Notes under the pieces: generated by a model | Told to the model about the DNA's origin: nothing | Databases searched by the model: none | What the model saw: only the letters and a program-made list of their open reading frames with translations | In this document: positions 1-12,543 of the stretch, piece after piece | Position numbering within the stretch: position 1 is the first letter of the stretch | Layout: each line of letters begins with the position of its first letter | Program-made: the position numbers and the translations under genes | Source: Hydractinia symbiolongicarpus | Taxonomy: Eukaryota; Cnidaria; Hydrozoa; Anthoathecata; Hydractiniidae | Assembly (NCBI RefSeq): GCF_029227915.1 | Contig: NC_079880.1 | Coordinates: forward strand, 5,520,001 to 5,584,000 | Length of the DNA stretch: 64,000 nucleotides | Direction: 5' to 3'

Positions 1-811
1 TTAAGAAATCGTTTTGGAAATGAGTTTACTACCTGGGTACTTTCTTTGTATACTTTTGACTATACGGGCCGAGTCCGGGATTTACGGGAAATCGCAGGTT
101 TTCGTTTGCCGGCGATTAAACTTCTTTTATTCAGCGTCTCATCAAAAATGAAAATATTTTTAAAAACTACAAGTCTCATGCGTTTTAGTGGTGAAAAAGT
201 AATTTAAAAAATCGTTTTGGAAATGAGTTTACTCCCTGGGTATTTTCTTTGTATACTTTTGACTATACGGGCCAACCCCGGGATTTACGGGAAATCGCGG
301 GTTTTTGTTTGCCGGCGATTAAACTTCTTTTATTCAGCGTCTCATCAAAAATAAAAACATTTTTGAAAACTACAAGTCTCATGCGCTTTAGTGGGGAAAA
401 AAAAATTTAAAAAATCGTTCGGGAAATGAGTTTACTCCCTGGGTACTTTCTTTGTATACTTTTGACTATACGGGCCGAGTCCGGGATTTACGGGAAATCG
501 CGGATTTTCGTTTCCCGGCGATTAAACTTCTTTTATTCAGCGTCCCATCAAATATGAAAATATTTTTGAAGACTACAAGTCTCATGCGTTTAGTGGTAAA
601 AAAATAATATAAAAAATCGTTCGGGAAATGAGTTTACTCCCTGGGTACTTTCTTTGTATACTTTTGACTATACGGGCCAAGCCCGGGATTTACTGGAAAT
701 CGCGGGTTTTCGTTTGCCGGCAATTAAACTTCTTTTATTCAGCGTCTCATCAAAAATGAAAACATTTTTAAAAACTACAAGTCTTATGCGTTTTAGTGGT
801 GAAAAAATAAT

Positions 812-910
812 TTAAAAAAACCTTCTGGAAATGAGTTTACTCCCTGGGTACTTTACTAAAACATTTTTGAAAACTACAAGTCTCATACGTTTTAGTGGTG
901 AAAAAATAAT
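812..910 (+). repeat. Short unit, 99 bp (internal deletion)
   Basis: Unit positions 1-43 run directly into ACT and then the sequence from about position 151. The net loss is 104 bp and includes the whole GC-rich core. The junction reads TACTTTACTAAAACATTT. The following unit starts TTAAAAATTCG and carries CACTGGG and TTTCCTTG, a combination that follows most short units. Confidence 0.9.
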
Positions 911-1721
911 TTAAAAATTCGTTCGGGAAATGAGTTTACTCACTGGGTACTTTCCTTGTATACTTTTAACTATACGGGCCGAGTCCGGGATTTACGGGAA
1001 ATCGCGGGTTTTCGTTTGCCGGCGATTAAACTTCTTTTATTCAGCGTCTCATCAAAAATGAAAACATTTTTAAAAACTACAAGTCTCATGCGTTTTAGTG
1101 GTGAAAAAGTAATTTAAAAAATCGTTTTGGAAATGAGTTTACTCCCTGGGTATTTTTTTTGTATACTTTTGACTATACGGGCCAAGCCCGGGATTTACGG
1201 GAAATCGCGGGTTTTTGTTTGCCGGCGATTAAACTTCTTTTATTCAGCGTCTCATCAAAAATGAAAACATTTTTGAAAACTACAAGTCTCATGCGCTTTA
1301 GTGGTGAAAAAAAAATTTAAAAAATCGTTCGGGAAATGAGTTTACTCCCTGGGTACTTTCTTTGTATACTTTTGACTATACGGGCCGAGTCCGGGATTTA
1401 CGGGAAATCGCGGATTTTCGTTTCCCGGCGATTAAACTTCTTTTATTCAGCGTCCCATCAAATATGAAAATATTTTTGAAGACTACAAGTCTCATGCGTT
1501 TAGTGGTAAAAAAATAATATAAAAAATCGTTCGGGAAATGAGTTTACTCCCTGGGTACTTTCTTTGTATACTTTTGACTATACGGGCCAAGCCCGGGATT
1601 TACGGGAAATCGCAGGTTTTCGTTTGGCGGCAATTAAACTTCTTTTATTCAGCGTCTCATCAAAAATGAAAACATTTTTAAAAACTACAAGTCTTTTGCG
1701 TTTTAGTGGTGAAAAAATAAT

Positions 1722-1820
1722 TTAAAAAATCGTTCTGGAAATGAGTTTACTCCCTGGGTACTTTACTAAAACATTTTTGGAAACTACAAGTCTCATACGT
1801 TTTAGTGGTGAAAAAATAAT
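1722..1820 (+). repeat. Short unit, 99 bp
   Basis: It has the same TACTTTACTAAAACATTT junction as the unit at 812-910 and lies 910 bp after it, so it arose by duplication of the 910-bp block. It is followed by the TTAAAAATTCG unit. Confidence 0.9.
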
Positions 1821-2225
1821 TTAAAAATTCGTTCGGGAAATGAGTTTACTCACTGGGTACTTTCCTTGTATACTTTTAACTATACGGGCCGAGTCCGGGA
1901 TTTACGGGAAATCGCGGATTTTCGTTTCCCGGCGATTAAACTTCTTTTATTCAGCGTCCCATCAAATATGAAAATATTTTTGAAGACTACAAGTCTCATG
2001 CGTTTAGTGGTAAAAAAATAATATAAAAAATCGTTCGGGAAATGAGTTTACTCCCTGGGTACTTTCTTTGTATACTTTTGACTATACAGGCCAAGCCCGG
2101 GATTTACGGGAAATCGCGGGTTTTCGTTTGCCGGCGATTAAACTTCTTTTATTCAGCGTCTCATCAAAAATGAAAACATTTTTAAAAACTACAAGTCTTA
2201 TGCGTTTTAGTTGTGAAAAAATAAT

Positions 2226-2423
2226 TTAAAAAATCCTTCTGGAAATGAGTTTACTCCCTGGGTACTTTACTAAAACATTTTTGAAAACTACAAGTCTCAT
2301 ACGTTTTAGTGGTGAAAAAATAATTTAAAAAATCGTTCTGGAAATGAGTTTACTCCCTGGGTACTTTACTAAAACATTTTTGAAAACTACAAGTCTCATA
2401 CGTTTTAGTGGTGAAAAAATAAT
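2226..2423 (+). repeat. Tandem pair of short units (99 + 99 bp)
   Basis: Two short units lie back to back, with phase points at 2226 and 2325 and the next at 2424. Both have the ACT junction. The pair is nearly the length of one full unit but contains two AT-rich ends and no GC-rich core. A second pair lies about 2120 bp downstream. Confidence 0.9.
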
Positions 2424-3841
2424 TTAAAAATTCGTTCGGGAAATGAGTTTACTCACTGGGTACTTTCCTTGTAAACTTTTAACTATACGGGCCGAGTCCG
2501 GGATTTACGGGAAATCGCGGGTTTTCGTTTGCCGGCGATTAAACTTCTTTTATTCAGCGTCTCATCAAAAATGAAAACATTTTTAAAAACTACAAGTCTC
2601 ATGGGCTTTAGTGGTGAAACAAAAATTTAAGAATTCGTTTTGGAAATGAGTTTACTCCCTGGGTACTTTCTTTGTATACTTTTGACTATACGGGCCGAGT
2701 CCGGGATTTACGGGAAATCGCAGGTTTTCGTTTGCCGGCGATTAAACTTCTTTTATTCAGCGTCTCATCAAAAATGAAAACATTTTTAACAACTACAAGT
2801 CTCATGCGTTTTAGTGGTGAAAAAGTAATTTAAAAAATCGTTCGGGAAATGAGTTTACTCCCTGGGTACTTTCTTTGTATACTTTTGACTATACGGGTCA
2901 AGCCCGGGATTTACGGGAAATCGCGGGTTTTTGTTTGCCGGCGATTAAACTTCTTTTATTCAGCGTCTCATCAAAAATGAAAACATTTTTGAAAACTACA
3001 AGTCTTATGCGCTTTAGTGGTGAAAAAAAAATTTAAAAAATCGTTCGGGAAATGAGTTTAATCCCTAGGTACTTTCTTTGTATACATTCGACTATACGGG
3101 CCAACCCCGGATTTACGGGAAAACGCGGGATTTCGTTTGTCGGCGATAAAACCTCTTTCATTAAGCGTCTCATCAAAAATGAAAACATTTTTGAAAACTA
3201 CAAGTCTCATGCATTTTAGTGGTGAAAAAATAATTTAAAAAATCGTTCGGGAAATGAGTTTACTCCCTGGGTACTTTCTTTGTATACTTTTGACTATACG
3301 GGCCGAGTCCGGGATTTACGGGAAATTGCGGATTTTCGTTTGCCGGCTATTAAACTTCTTTTATTCAGCGTCCCATCAAATATGAAAATATTTTTGAAGA
3401 CTACAAGTCTCATGCGTTTAGTGGTAAAAAATAATATAAAAAATCGTTCGGGAAATGAGTTTACTCCCTGGGTACTTTCTTTGTATACTTTTGACTATAC
3501 GGGCCAAGCCCGGGATTTACGGGAAATCGCGGATTTTCGTTTGCCGGCGATTAAACTTCTTTTATTCAGCGTCTCATCAAAACTGAAAACATTTTTAAAA
3601 ACTAAAAGTCTTATGCGTTTTAGTGGTGAAAAAGTAATTTAAAAAATCGTTCGGGAAATGAGTTTACTCCCTGGGTACTTTCTTTGTATACTTTTGACTA
3701 TACGGGCCAAGCCCGGGATTTACGGGAAATCGCGGGTTTTTGTTTGCCGGCGATTAAACTTCTTTTATTCAGCGTCTCATCAAAAATGAAAACATTTTTG
3801 AAAACTACAAGTCTTATGCGCTTTAGTGGTGAAAAAATAAT

Positions 3842-3940
3842 TTAAAAAATCCTTCTGGAAATGAGTTTACTCCCTGGGTACTTTACTAAAACATTTTTGA
3901 AAACTACAAGTCTCATACGTTTTAGTGGTGAAAAAATAAT
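3842..3940 (+). repeat. Short unit, 99 bp
   Basis: It has the ACT junction and begins TTAAAAAATCCTTCTGG, as do the short units at 2226, 9508 and 12445. The following unit starts TTAAAAATTCG but then reads CTCCCTGGG and TTTCTTTG, so it lacks the usual CACTGGG/TTTCCTTG pair. This suggests exchange just downstream. Confidence 0.9.
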
Positions 3941-4344
3941 TTAAAAATTCGTTCGGGAAATGAGTTTACTCCCTGGGTACTTTCTTTGTATACTTTTGAC
4001 TATACGGGCCGAGTCCGGGATTTACGGGAAATCGCGGATTTTCGTTTCCCGGCGATTAAACTTCTTTTATTCAGCGTCCCATCAAATATGAAAATATTTT
4101 TGAAGACTACAAGTCTCATGCGTTTAGTGGTAAAAAATAATATAAAAAATCGTTCGGGAAATGAGTTTACTCCCTGGGTACTTTCTTCGTATACTTTTGA
4201 CTATACGGGCCAAGCCCGGGATTTACGGGAAATCGCGGGATTTCGTTTGCCGGCGATTAAACTTCTTTTATTCAGCGTCTCATCAAAAATGAAAACATTT
4301 TTAAAAACTACAAGTCTTATGCGTTTTAGTGGTGAAAAAATATG

Positions 4345-4543
4345 TTAAAAAATCGTTCTGGAAATGAGTTTACTCCCTGGGTACTTTACTAAAACATTTT
4401 TGAAAACTACAAGTCTCATACGTTTTAGGGGTGAAAAAATAATTTAAAAAATCGTTCTGGAAATGAGTTTACTCCCTGGGTACTTTACTAAAACATTTTT
4501 AAAAACTACAAGTCTCATACGTTTTAGTGGTAAAAAAAAAAAA
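4345..4543 (+). repeat. Tandem pair of short units (99 + 100 bp)
   Basis: Second back-to-back pair, with phase points at 4345 and 4444 and the next unit at 4544. The first reads TATGTTAAAA at its start and ACGTTTTAGGGG near its end. The second has a longer A run and is 100 bp. It is the counterpart of the pair at 2226-2423. Confidence 0.9.
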
Positions 4544-5963
4544 TTAAAAATTCGTTCGGGAAATGAGTTTACTCACTGGGTACTTTCCTTGTAAACTTTT
4601 AACTATACGAGCCGAGTCCGGGATTTACAGGAAATCGCGGGTTTTCGTTTGCCGGCGATTAAACTTCTTTTATTCAGCGTCTCATCAAAAATGAAAACAT
4701 TTTTAAAAACTACAAGTCTCATGGGCTTTAGTGGTGAAACAAAAATTTAAGAAATCGTTTTGGAAATGAGTTTACTCCCTGGGTACTTTCTTTGTATACT
4801 TTTGACTATACGGGCCGAGTCCGGGATTTACGGGAAATCGCAGGTTTTCGTTTGCCGGCGATTAAACTTCTTTTATTCAGCGTCTCATCAAAAATGAAAA
4901 CATTTTTAAAAACTACAAGTCTCATGCGTTTTAGTGGTGAAAAAGTAATTTAAAAAATCGTTCGGGAAATGAGTTTACTCCCTGGGTACTTTCTTTGTAT
5001 ACTTTTGACTATACGGGCCAAGCCCGGGATTTACGGAAAATCGCGGGTTTTTGTTTGCCGGCGATTAAACTTCTTTTATTCAGCGTCTCATCAAAAATGA
5101 AAACATTTTTGAAAACTACAAGTCTCATGCGCTTTAGTGGTGAAAAAAAAATTTAAAAAATCGTTCGGGAAATGAGTTTACTCCCTGGGTACTTTCTTTG
5201 TATACTTTTGACTATACGGGCCGAGTCCGGGATTTACGGGAAATTGCGGGTTTTCGTTTGCCGGCGATTAAATTTCTTTTATTCAGCGTCCCATCAAATA
5301 TGAAAATATTTTTGAAGACTACAAGTCTCATGCGTTTAGTGGTAAAAAAATAATATAAAAAGTCGTTCGGGAAATGAGTTTACTCCCTGGGTACTTTCTT
5401 TGTATACTTTTGACTATACGGGCCAAGCCCGGGATTTACGGGAAATCGCGGGTTTTCGTTTGGCGGCGATTAAACTTCTTTTATTCAGCGTCTCATCAAA
5501 AATGAAAACATTTTTAAAAACTACAAGTCTTATGCGTTTTAGTGGTGAAAAAATAATTTAAAAAATCGTTCTGGAAATGAGATTACTCCCTGGGTACTTT
5601 CTTTGTATACTTTTGACTATACGGGCCGAGTCCAGGATTTACGGGAAATCGCAGGTTTTTGTTTGCCGGCGATAAAACTTCTTTTATTCAGCGTCTCATC
5701 AAAAATGAAAACATTTCTAAAAACTACAAGTCTCATGCGTTTTAGTGGTGAAAAAGTAATTTAAAAAATCGTTCGGGAAATGAGTTTACTCCCTGGGTAC
5801 TTTCTTTGTATACTTTTAACTATACGGGCCAAGCCCGGGATTTACGGGGAATCGCGGGTTTTCGTTTGCCGGCGATTAAACTTCTTTTATTTAGCGTCTC
5901 ATCAAAAATGAAAACATTTTTGAAAACTACAAGTCTCATGCGTTTTAGTGGTGAAAAGATAAT

Positions 5964-6166
5964 TTAAAAAATCGTTCGGGAAATGAGTTTACTCCCTGGG
6001 TACTTTCTTTGTATACTTTTGACTCTACGGGCCGAGTCCGGGATTTACGGGAAATCGCGGATTTTCGTTTGCCGGCGATTAAACTTCTTTTATTCAGCGT
6101 CCCATCAAATATGAAAATATTTTTGAAAACTACAAGTCTCATGCGTTTTAGTGGTGAAAAAGTAAT
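5964..6166 (+). repeat. Mosaic unit: P-type middle, ordinary right end
   Basis: The middle has CCCATCAAATATGAAAATAT, as in type P. The end has GTTTTAGTGGTGAAAAAGTAATTT, as in ordinary units. It also carries the rare GACTCTACGGG. The same mosaic recurs at about 8493 and 11430. At 17605 and 19224, units with the same GACTCTACGGG variant have a P-type end instead. Exchange or gene conversion inside the unit, near unit positions 164-185, explains this. Confidence 0.75.
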
Positions 6167-6571
6167 TTAAAAAATCGTTCGGGAAATGAGTTTACTCCCT
6201 GGGTACTTTCTTTGTATACTTTTGACTATACGGGCCAAGCCCGGGATTTACGGGAAATCGCGGGTTTTTGTTTGCCGGCGATTAAACTTCTTTTATTCAG
6301 CGTCTCATCAAAAATGAAAATATTTTTGAAAACTACAAGTCTCATGCGTTTTAGTGGTGAAAAAGTGATTTAAAAAATCGTTCGGGAAATGAGTTTAATC
6401 CCTGGGTACTTTCTTTGTATACTTTTGACTATACGGGCCGAGTCCGGGATTTACGGGAAATTGCGGATTTTCGTTTGCCGGCGATTAAACTTCTTTTATT
6501 CAGCGTCCCATCAAATATGAAAATATTTTTGAAGACTACAAGTCTCATGCGTTTAGTGGTAAAAAAATAAT

Positions 6572-6670
6572 ATAAAAAATCGTTCGGGAAATGAGTTTAC
6601 TCCCTGGGTACTTTACTAAAACATTTTTGAAAACTACAAGTCTCATACGTTTTAGTGGTGAAAAAATAAT
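6572..6670 (+). repeat. Short unit, 99 bp
   Basis: It has the ACT junction. It starts with the P-type phase point ATAAAAAATCG, unlike the other short units, because the preceding unit is type P. It is followed by the TTAAAAATTCG unit with CACTGGG and TTTCCTTGCATAC. Confidence 0.9.
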
Positions 6671-9507
6671 TTAAAAATTCGTTCGGGAAATGAGTTTACT
6701 CACTGGGTACTTTCCTTGCATACTTTTAACTATACGGGCCGAGTCCGGGATTTACGGGAAATCGCGGGTTTTCGTTTGCCGGCGATTAAACTTCTTTTAT
6801 TCAGCGTCTCATCAAAAATGAAAACATTTTTAAAAACTACAAGTCTCATGGGCTTTAGTGGTGAAACAAAAATTTAAAAAATCGTTTTGGAAATGAGTTT
6901 ACTCCCTGGGTACTTTGTTTGTATACTTTTGACTATACGGGCCGAGTCCGGGATTTACGGGAAATCGCAGGTTTTCGTTTGCCGGCGATTAAACTTCTTT
7001 TATTCAGCGTCTCATCAAAAATGAAAACATTTTTAAAACTACAAGTCTCATGCGTTTTAGTGGTGAAAAAGTAATTTAAAAAATCGTTCGGGAAATAAGT
7101 TTACTCCCTGGGTACTTTCTTTGTATACTTTTGACTATACGGGCCAAGCCCGGATTTTCGGGAAATCGCGGGTTTTTGTTTGCCGGCGATTAAACTTCTT
7201 TTATTCAGCGTCTCATCAAAAATAAAAACATTTTTGAAAACTACAAGTCTCATGCGTTTTAGTGGTGAAAAAAAAATTTAAAAAATCGTTCGGGAAATGA
7301 GTTTACTCCCTGGGCACTTTCTTTGTATACATTCGACTATACGGGCCAAGCCCCGGATTTACGGGAAAACGCGGGATTTCGTTTGCCGGCGATAAAACCT
7401 CTTTCATTAAGCGTCTCATCAAAAATGAAAATATTTTTGAAAACTACAAATATCATGCGTTTAGTGGTAAAAAAATAATATAAAAAATCGTTCGGGAAAT
7501 GAGTTTACTCCCTGGGTACTTTCTTTGTATACATTCGACTATACGGGCCAAGCCCCGGATTTACGGGAAAATGCGGGATTTCGTTTGCCGGCGATAAAAC
7601 CTCTTTCATTAAGCGTCTCATCAAAAATGAAAATATTTTTGAAAACTACAAGTCTCATGCGTTTAGTGGTATAAAAATAATATAAAAAATCGTTCGGGAA
7701 ATGAGTTTACTCCCTGGGTACTTTATTGTATACTTTTGACTATACGGGCCAAGCCCGGGAATTACGGGAAATCGCGGGTTTTCGTTTGCCGGCGATTAAA
7801 CTTCTTTTATTCAGCGTCTCATCAAAAAAGAAAACATTTTTAAAAACTACAAGTCTTATGCGTTTTAGTGGTGAAATAATAATTTAAAAAATCGTTTGGG
7901 AAATGAGTTTACTCCCTGGGTACTTTCTTTGTATACTTTTGACTATACGGGCCGAGTCCAGGATTTACGGGAAATCGCAGGTTTTTGTTTCCCGGCGATA
8001 AAACTTCTTTTATTCAGCGTCTCATCAAAAATGAAAACATTTCTAAAAACTACAAGTCTCATGCGTTTTAGTGGTGAAAAAGTAATTTAAAAAATCGTTT
8101 GGGAAATGAGTTTACTCCCTGGGTACTTTCTTTGTATACTTTTGACTATACGGGCCGAGTCCAGGATTTACGGGAAATCGCAGGTTTTTGTTTGCCGGCG
8201 ATAAAACTTCTTTTATTCAGCGTCTCATCAAAAATGAAAACATTTCTAAAAACTACAAGTCTCATGCGTTTTAGTGGTGAAAAAGTAATTTAAGAAATCG
8301 TTCGGGAGATGAGTTTACTCCCTGGGTACTTTCTTTGTATACTTTTAACTATACGGGCCAAGCCCGGGATTTACGGGGAATCGCGGGTTTTCGTTTGCCG
8401 GCGATTAAACTTCTTTTATTTAGCGTCTCATCAAAAATGAAAACATTTTTGAAAACTACAAGTCTCATGCGTTTTAGTGGTGAAAAGATAATTTAAAAAA
8501 TCGTTCAGGAAATGAGTTTACTCCCTGGGTACTTTCTTTGTATACTTTTGACTCTACGGGCCGAGTCCGGGATTTACGGGAAATCGCGGATTTTCGTTTG
8601 CCGGCGATTAAACTTCTTTTATTCAGCGTCCCATCAAATATGAAAATATTTTTGAAAACTACAAGTCTCATGCGTTTTAGTGGTGAAAAAGTAATTTAAA
8701 AAATCGTTCGGGAAATGAGTTTACTCCCTGGGTACTTTCTTTGTATACTTTTGACTATACGGGCCAAGCCCGGGATTTACGGGAAATCGCGGGTTTTTGT
8801 TTGCCGGCGATTAAACTTCTTTTATTCAGCGTCTCATCAAAAATGAAAACATTTTTGAAAACTACAAGTCTCATGCGCTTTAGTGGTGAAAAAAAAAATT
8901 TAAAAAATCGTTCGGGAAATGAGTTTAATCCCTGTGTACTTTCTTTGTATACATTCGACTATACGGGCCAAGCCCCGGATTTACGGGAAAACGCGGGATT
9001 TCGTTTGTCGGCGATAAAACCTCTTTCATTAAGCGTCTCATCAAAAATGAAAACATTTTTGAAAACTACAAGTCTCATGCGTTTTAGTGGTGAAAAAATA
9101 ATTTAAAAAATCGTTCGGGAAATGAGTTTACTCCCTGGGTACTTTCTTTGTATACTTTTGACTATACGGGCCGAGTCCGGGATTTACGGGAAATTGCGGA
9201 TTTTCGTTTGCCGGCGATTAAACTTCTTTTATTCAGCGTCCCATCAAATATGAAAATATTTTTGAAGACTACAAGTCTCATGCGTTTAGTGGTAAAAAAA
9301 TAATATAAAAAATCGTTCGGGAAATGAGTTTACTCCCTGGGTACTTTCTTTGTGTACTTTTGACTATACGGGCCAAGCCCGGGATTTACGGGAAATCGCG
9401 GGTTTTCGTTTGCCGGCGATTAAACTTCTTTTATTCAGCGTCTCATCAAAAATGAAAACATTTTTAAAAACTACAAGTCTTATGCGTTTTAGTGGTGAAA
9501 AAATAAT

Positions 9508-9606
9508 TTAAAAAATCCTTCTGGAAATGAGTTTACTCCCTGGGTACTTTACTAAAACATTTTTGAAAACTACAAGTCTCATACGTTTTAGTGGTGAAAA
9601 AATAAT
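9508..9606 (+). repeat. Short unit, 99 bp
   Basis: It has the ACT junction, starts TTAAAAAATCCTTCTGG and is followed by the TTAAAAATTCG unit. It lies in copy 1 of the 2937-bp repeat. Confidence 0.9.
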
Positions 9607-12444
9607 TTAAAAATTCGTTCGGGAAATGAGTTTACTCACTGGGTACTTTCCTTGTATACTTTTAACTATACGGGCCGAGTCCGGGATTTACGGGAAATCG
9701 CGGGTTTTCGTTTGCCGGCGATTAAACTTCTTTTATTCAGCGTCTCATCAAAAATGAAAACATTTTTAAAAACTACAAGTCTCATGGGCTTTAGTGGTGA
9801 AACAAAAATTTAAAAAATCGTTTTGGAAATGAGTTTACTCTCTGGGTACTTTTTTTGTATACTTTTGACTATACGGGCCGAGTCCGGGATTTACGGGAAA
9901 TCGCAGGTTTTCGTTTGCCGGCGATTAAACTTCTTTTATTCAGCGTCTCATCAAAAATGAAAACATTTTTAGAAACTACAAGTCTCATGCGTTTTAGTGG
10001 TGAAAAAGTAATTTAAAAAATCGTTCGGGAAATGAGTTTACTCCATGGGTACTTTCTTTGTATACTTTTGACTATACGGGCCAAGCCGGATTTACGGGAA
10101 ATCGCGGGTTTTTGTTTGCCGGCGATTAAACTTCTTTTATTCAGCGTCTCATCAAAAATGAAAACATTTTTAAAAACTACAAGTCTCATGCGTTTTAGTG
10201 GTAAAAAAATATTATAAAAAATCGTTCGGGAAATGAGTTTACTCCCTGGGTACTTTCTTTGTATACATTCGACTATACGGGCCAAGCCCCGGATTTACGG
10301 GAAAACGCGGGATTTCGTTTGCCGGCGATAAAACCTCTTTCATTAAGCGTCTCATCAAAAATGAAAATATTTTTGAAAACTACAAGTCTCATGCGTTTAG
10401 TGGTAAAAAAATAATATAAAAAATCGTTCGGGAAATGAGTTTACTCCCTGGGTACTTTATTGTATACTTTTGACTATACGGGCCAAGCCCGGGATTTACG
10501 GGAAATCGCGGGTTTTCGTTTGCCGGCGATTAAACTTCTTTTATTCAGCGTCTCATCAAAAATGAAAACATTTTTAAAAACTACAAGTCTTATGCGTTTT
10601 AGTGGTGAAAAAATAATTTAAAAAATCGTTCTGGAAATGAGTTTACTCCCTGGGTACTTTCTTTGTATACTTTTGACTATACGGGCCGAGTCCGGGATTT
10701 ACGGGAAATCGCGGGTTTTCGTTTGCCGGCGATTAAACTTCTTTTATTCAGCGTCTCATCAAAAATGAAAACATTTTTAAAAACTACAAGTCTTATGCGT
10801 TTTAGTGGTGAAAAAATAATTTAAAAAATCGTTCTGGAAATGAGTTTACTCCCTGGGTACTTTCTTTGTATACTTTTGACTATACGGGCCGAGTCCGGGA
10901 TTTACGGGAAATCGCGGGTTTTCGTTTGCCGGCGATTAAACTTCTTTTATTCAGCGTCTCATCAAAAATGAAAACATTTTTAAAAACTACAAGTCTTATG
11001 CGTTTTAGTGGTGAAAAAATAATTTAAAAAATCGTTTGGGAAATGAGTTTACTCCCTGGGTACTTTCTTTGTATACTTTTGACTATACGGGCCGAGTCCA
11101 GGATTTACGGGAAATCGCAGGTTTTTGTTTGCCGGCGATAAAACTTCTTTTATTCAGCGTCTCATCAAAAATGAAAACATTTCTAAAAACTACAAGTCTC
11201 ATGCGTTTTAGTGGTGAAAAAGTAATTTAAGAAATCGTTCGGGAGATGAGTTTACTCCCTGGGTACTTTCTTTGTATACTTTTAACTATACGGGCCAAGC
11301 CCGGGATTTACGGGGAATCGCGGGTTTTCGTTTGCCGGCGATTAAACTTCTTTTATTTAGCGTCTCATCAAAAATGAAAACATTTTTGAAAACTACAAGT
11401 CTCATGCGTTTTAGTGGTGAAAAGATAATTTAAAAAATCGTTCAGGAAATGAGTTTACTCCCTGGGTACTTTCTTTGTATACTTTTGACTCTACGGGCCG
11501 AGTCCGGGATTTACGGGAAATCGCGGATTTTCGTTTGCCGGCGATTAAACTTCTTTTATTCAGCGTCCCATCAAATATGAAAATATTTTTGAAAACTACA
11601 AGTCTCATGCGTTTTAGTGGTGAAAAAGTAATTTAAAAAATCGTTCGGGAAATGAGTTTACTCCCTGGGTACTTTCTTTGTATACTTTTGACTATACGGG
11701 CCAAGCCCGGGATTTACGGGAAATCGCGGGTTTTTGTTTGCCGGCGATTAAACTTCTTTTATTCAGCGTCTCATCAAAAATGAAAACATTTTTGAAAACT
11801 ACAAGTCTCATGCGCTTTAGTGGTGAAAAAAAAAATTTAAAAAATCGTTCGGGAAATGAGTTTAATCCCTGTGTACTTTCTTTGTATACATTCGACTATA
11901 CGGGCCAAGCCCCGGATTTACGGGAAAACGCGGGATTTCGTTTGTCGGCGATAAAACCTCTTTCATTAAGCGTCTCATCAAAAATGAAAACATTTTTGAA
12001 AACTACAAGTCTCATGCGTTTTAGTGGTGAAAAAATAATTTAAAAAATCGTTCGGGAAATGAGTTTACTCCCTGGGTACTTTCTTTGTATACTTTTGACT
12101 ATACGGGCCGAGTCCGGGATTTACGGGAAATTGCGGATTTTCGTTTGCCGGCGATTAAACTTCTTTTATTCAGCGTCCCATCAAATATGAAAATATTTTT
12201 GAAGACTACAAGTCTCATGCGTTTAGTGGTAAAAAAATAATATAAAAAATCGTTCGGGAAATGAGTTTACTCCCTGGGTACTTTCTTTGTGTACTTTTGA
12301 CTATACGGGCCAAGCCCGGGATTTACGGGAAATCGCGGGTTTTCGTTTGCCGGCGATTAAACTTCTTTTATTCAGCGTCTCATCAAAAATGAAAACATTT
12401 TTAAAAACTACAAGTCTTATGCGTTTTAGTGGTGAAAAAATAAT

Positions 12445-12543
12445 TTAAAAAATCCTTCTGGAAATGAGTTTACTCCCTGGGTACTTTACTAAAACATTTT
12501 TGAAAACTACAAGTCTCATACGTTTTAGTGGTGAAAAAATAAT
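12445..12543 (+). repeat. Short unit, 99 bp (rightmost)
   Basis: This is the copy of the 9508-9606 unit in the second 2937-bp repeat. It is the last short unit in the window; none was seen in the remaining 51 kb. Confidence 0.9.

Larger units (their letters stand above)
1..1820 (+). repeat. Higher-order repeat, 910-bp period, two copies
   Basis: Copies are about 1-910 and 911-1820. Each is four full units plus one 99-bp short unit. Matching landmarks include the TATTTT variant at about 241 and 1151, a P unit at about 407 and 1317, and short units starting at 812 and 1722. The first 60 bases of the two copies differ: TTAAGAAATCGTTTTGG against TTAAAAATTCGTTCGGG. Confidence 0.8.
2226..5160 (+). 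repeat. Duplicated block, ~2120-bp period
   Basis: About 2226-3040 matches about 4345-5160. Both begin with the pair of short units. Both then carry the private variant TTGTAAACTTTTAAC, followed by CATGGGCTTTAGTGG and a TTAAGAA phase point (2628 and 4748). The match ends near 3050, where TTTAATCCCTAGG faces TTTACTCCCTGGG. Confidence 0.75.
5160..8087 (+). repeat. Mixed-type stretch, diverged relative of the 2937-bp block
   Basis: This stretch is satellite throughout and has no clean tandem period. About 5560-6170 resembles 8090-8700 (offset 2529). About 6572-7270 resembles 9508-10206 (offset 2936). The two offsets differ because units were gained or lost between them. It looks like an older, partly rearranged copy of the 2937-bp block that follows. 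Confidence 0.65.

Noticed and set aside
812-910. Short units as solo remnants of a mobile element
   Set aside because: There are no terminal repeats or target-site duplications. The unit is a simple internal deletion of the 203-bp unit, with intact phase at both ends.
3280-3642. Open frame of 120 codons (and similar frames of 60-121 codons elsewhere on the + strand)
   Set aside because: The frame is the satellite unit read through. The same peptide recurs in frames that shift because 202-203 bp is not a multiple of three, 1-bp indels break it freely, many copies start only at TTG, and there is no unique coding context.
10013-10285. Minus-strand open frame of 90 codons, also at 12950-13222
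   Set aside because: It is antisense to another open frame over the same repeat, and its second copy is just the 2937-bp duplication. Open frames on both strands of the same repeat argue against coding.
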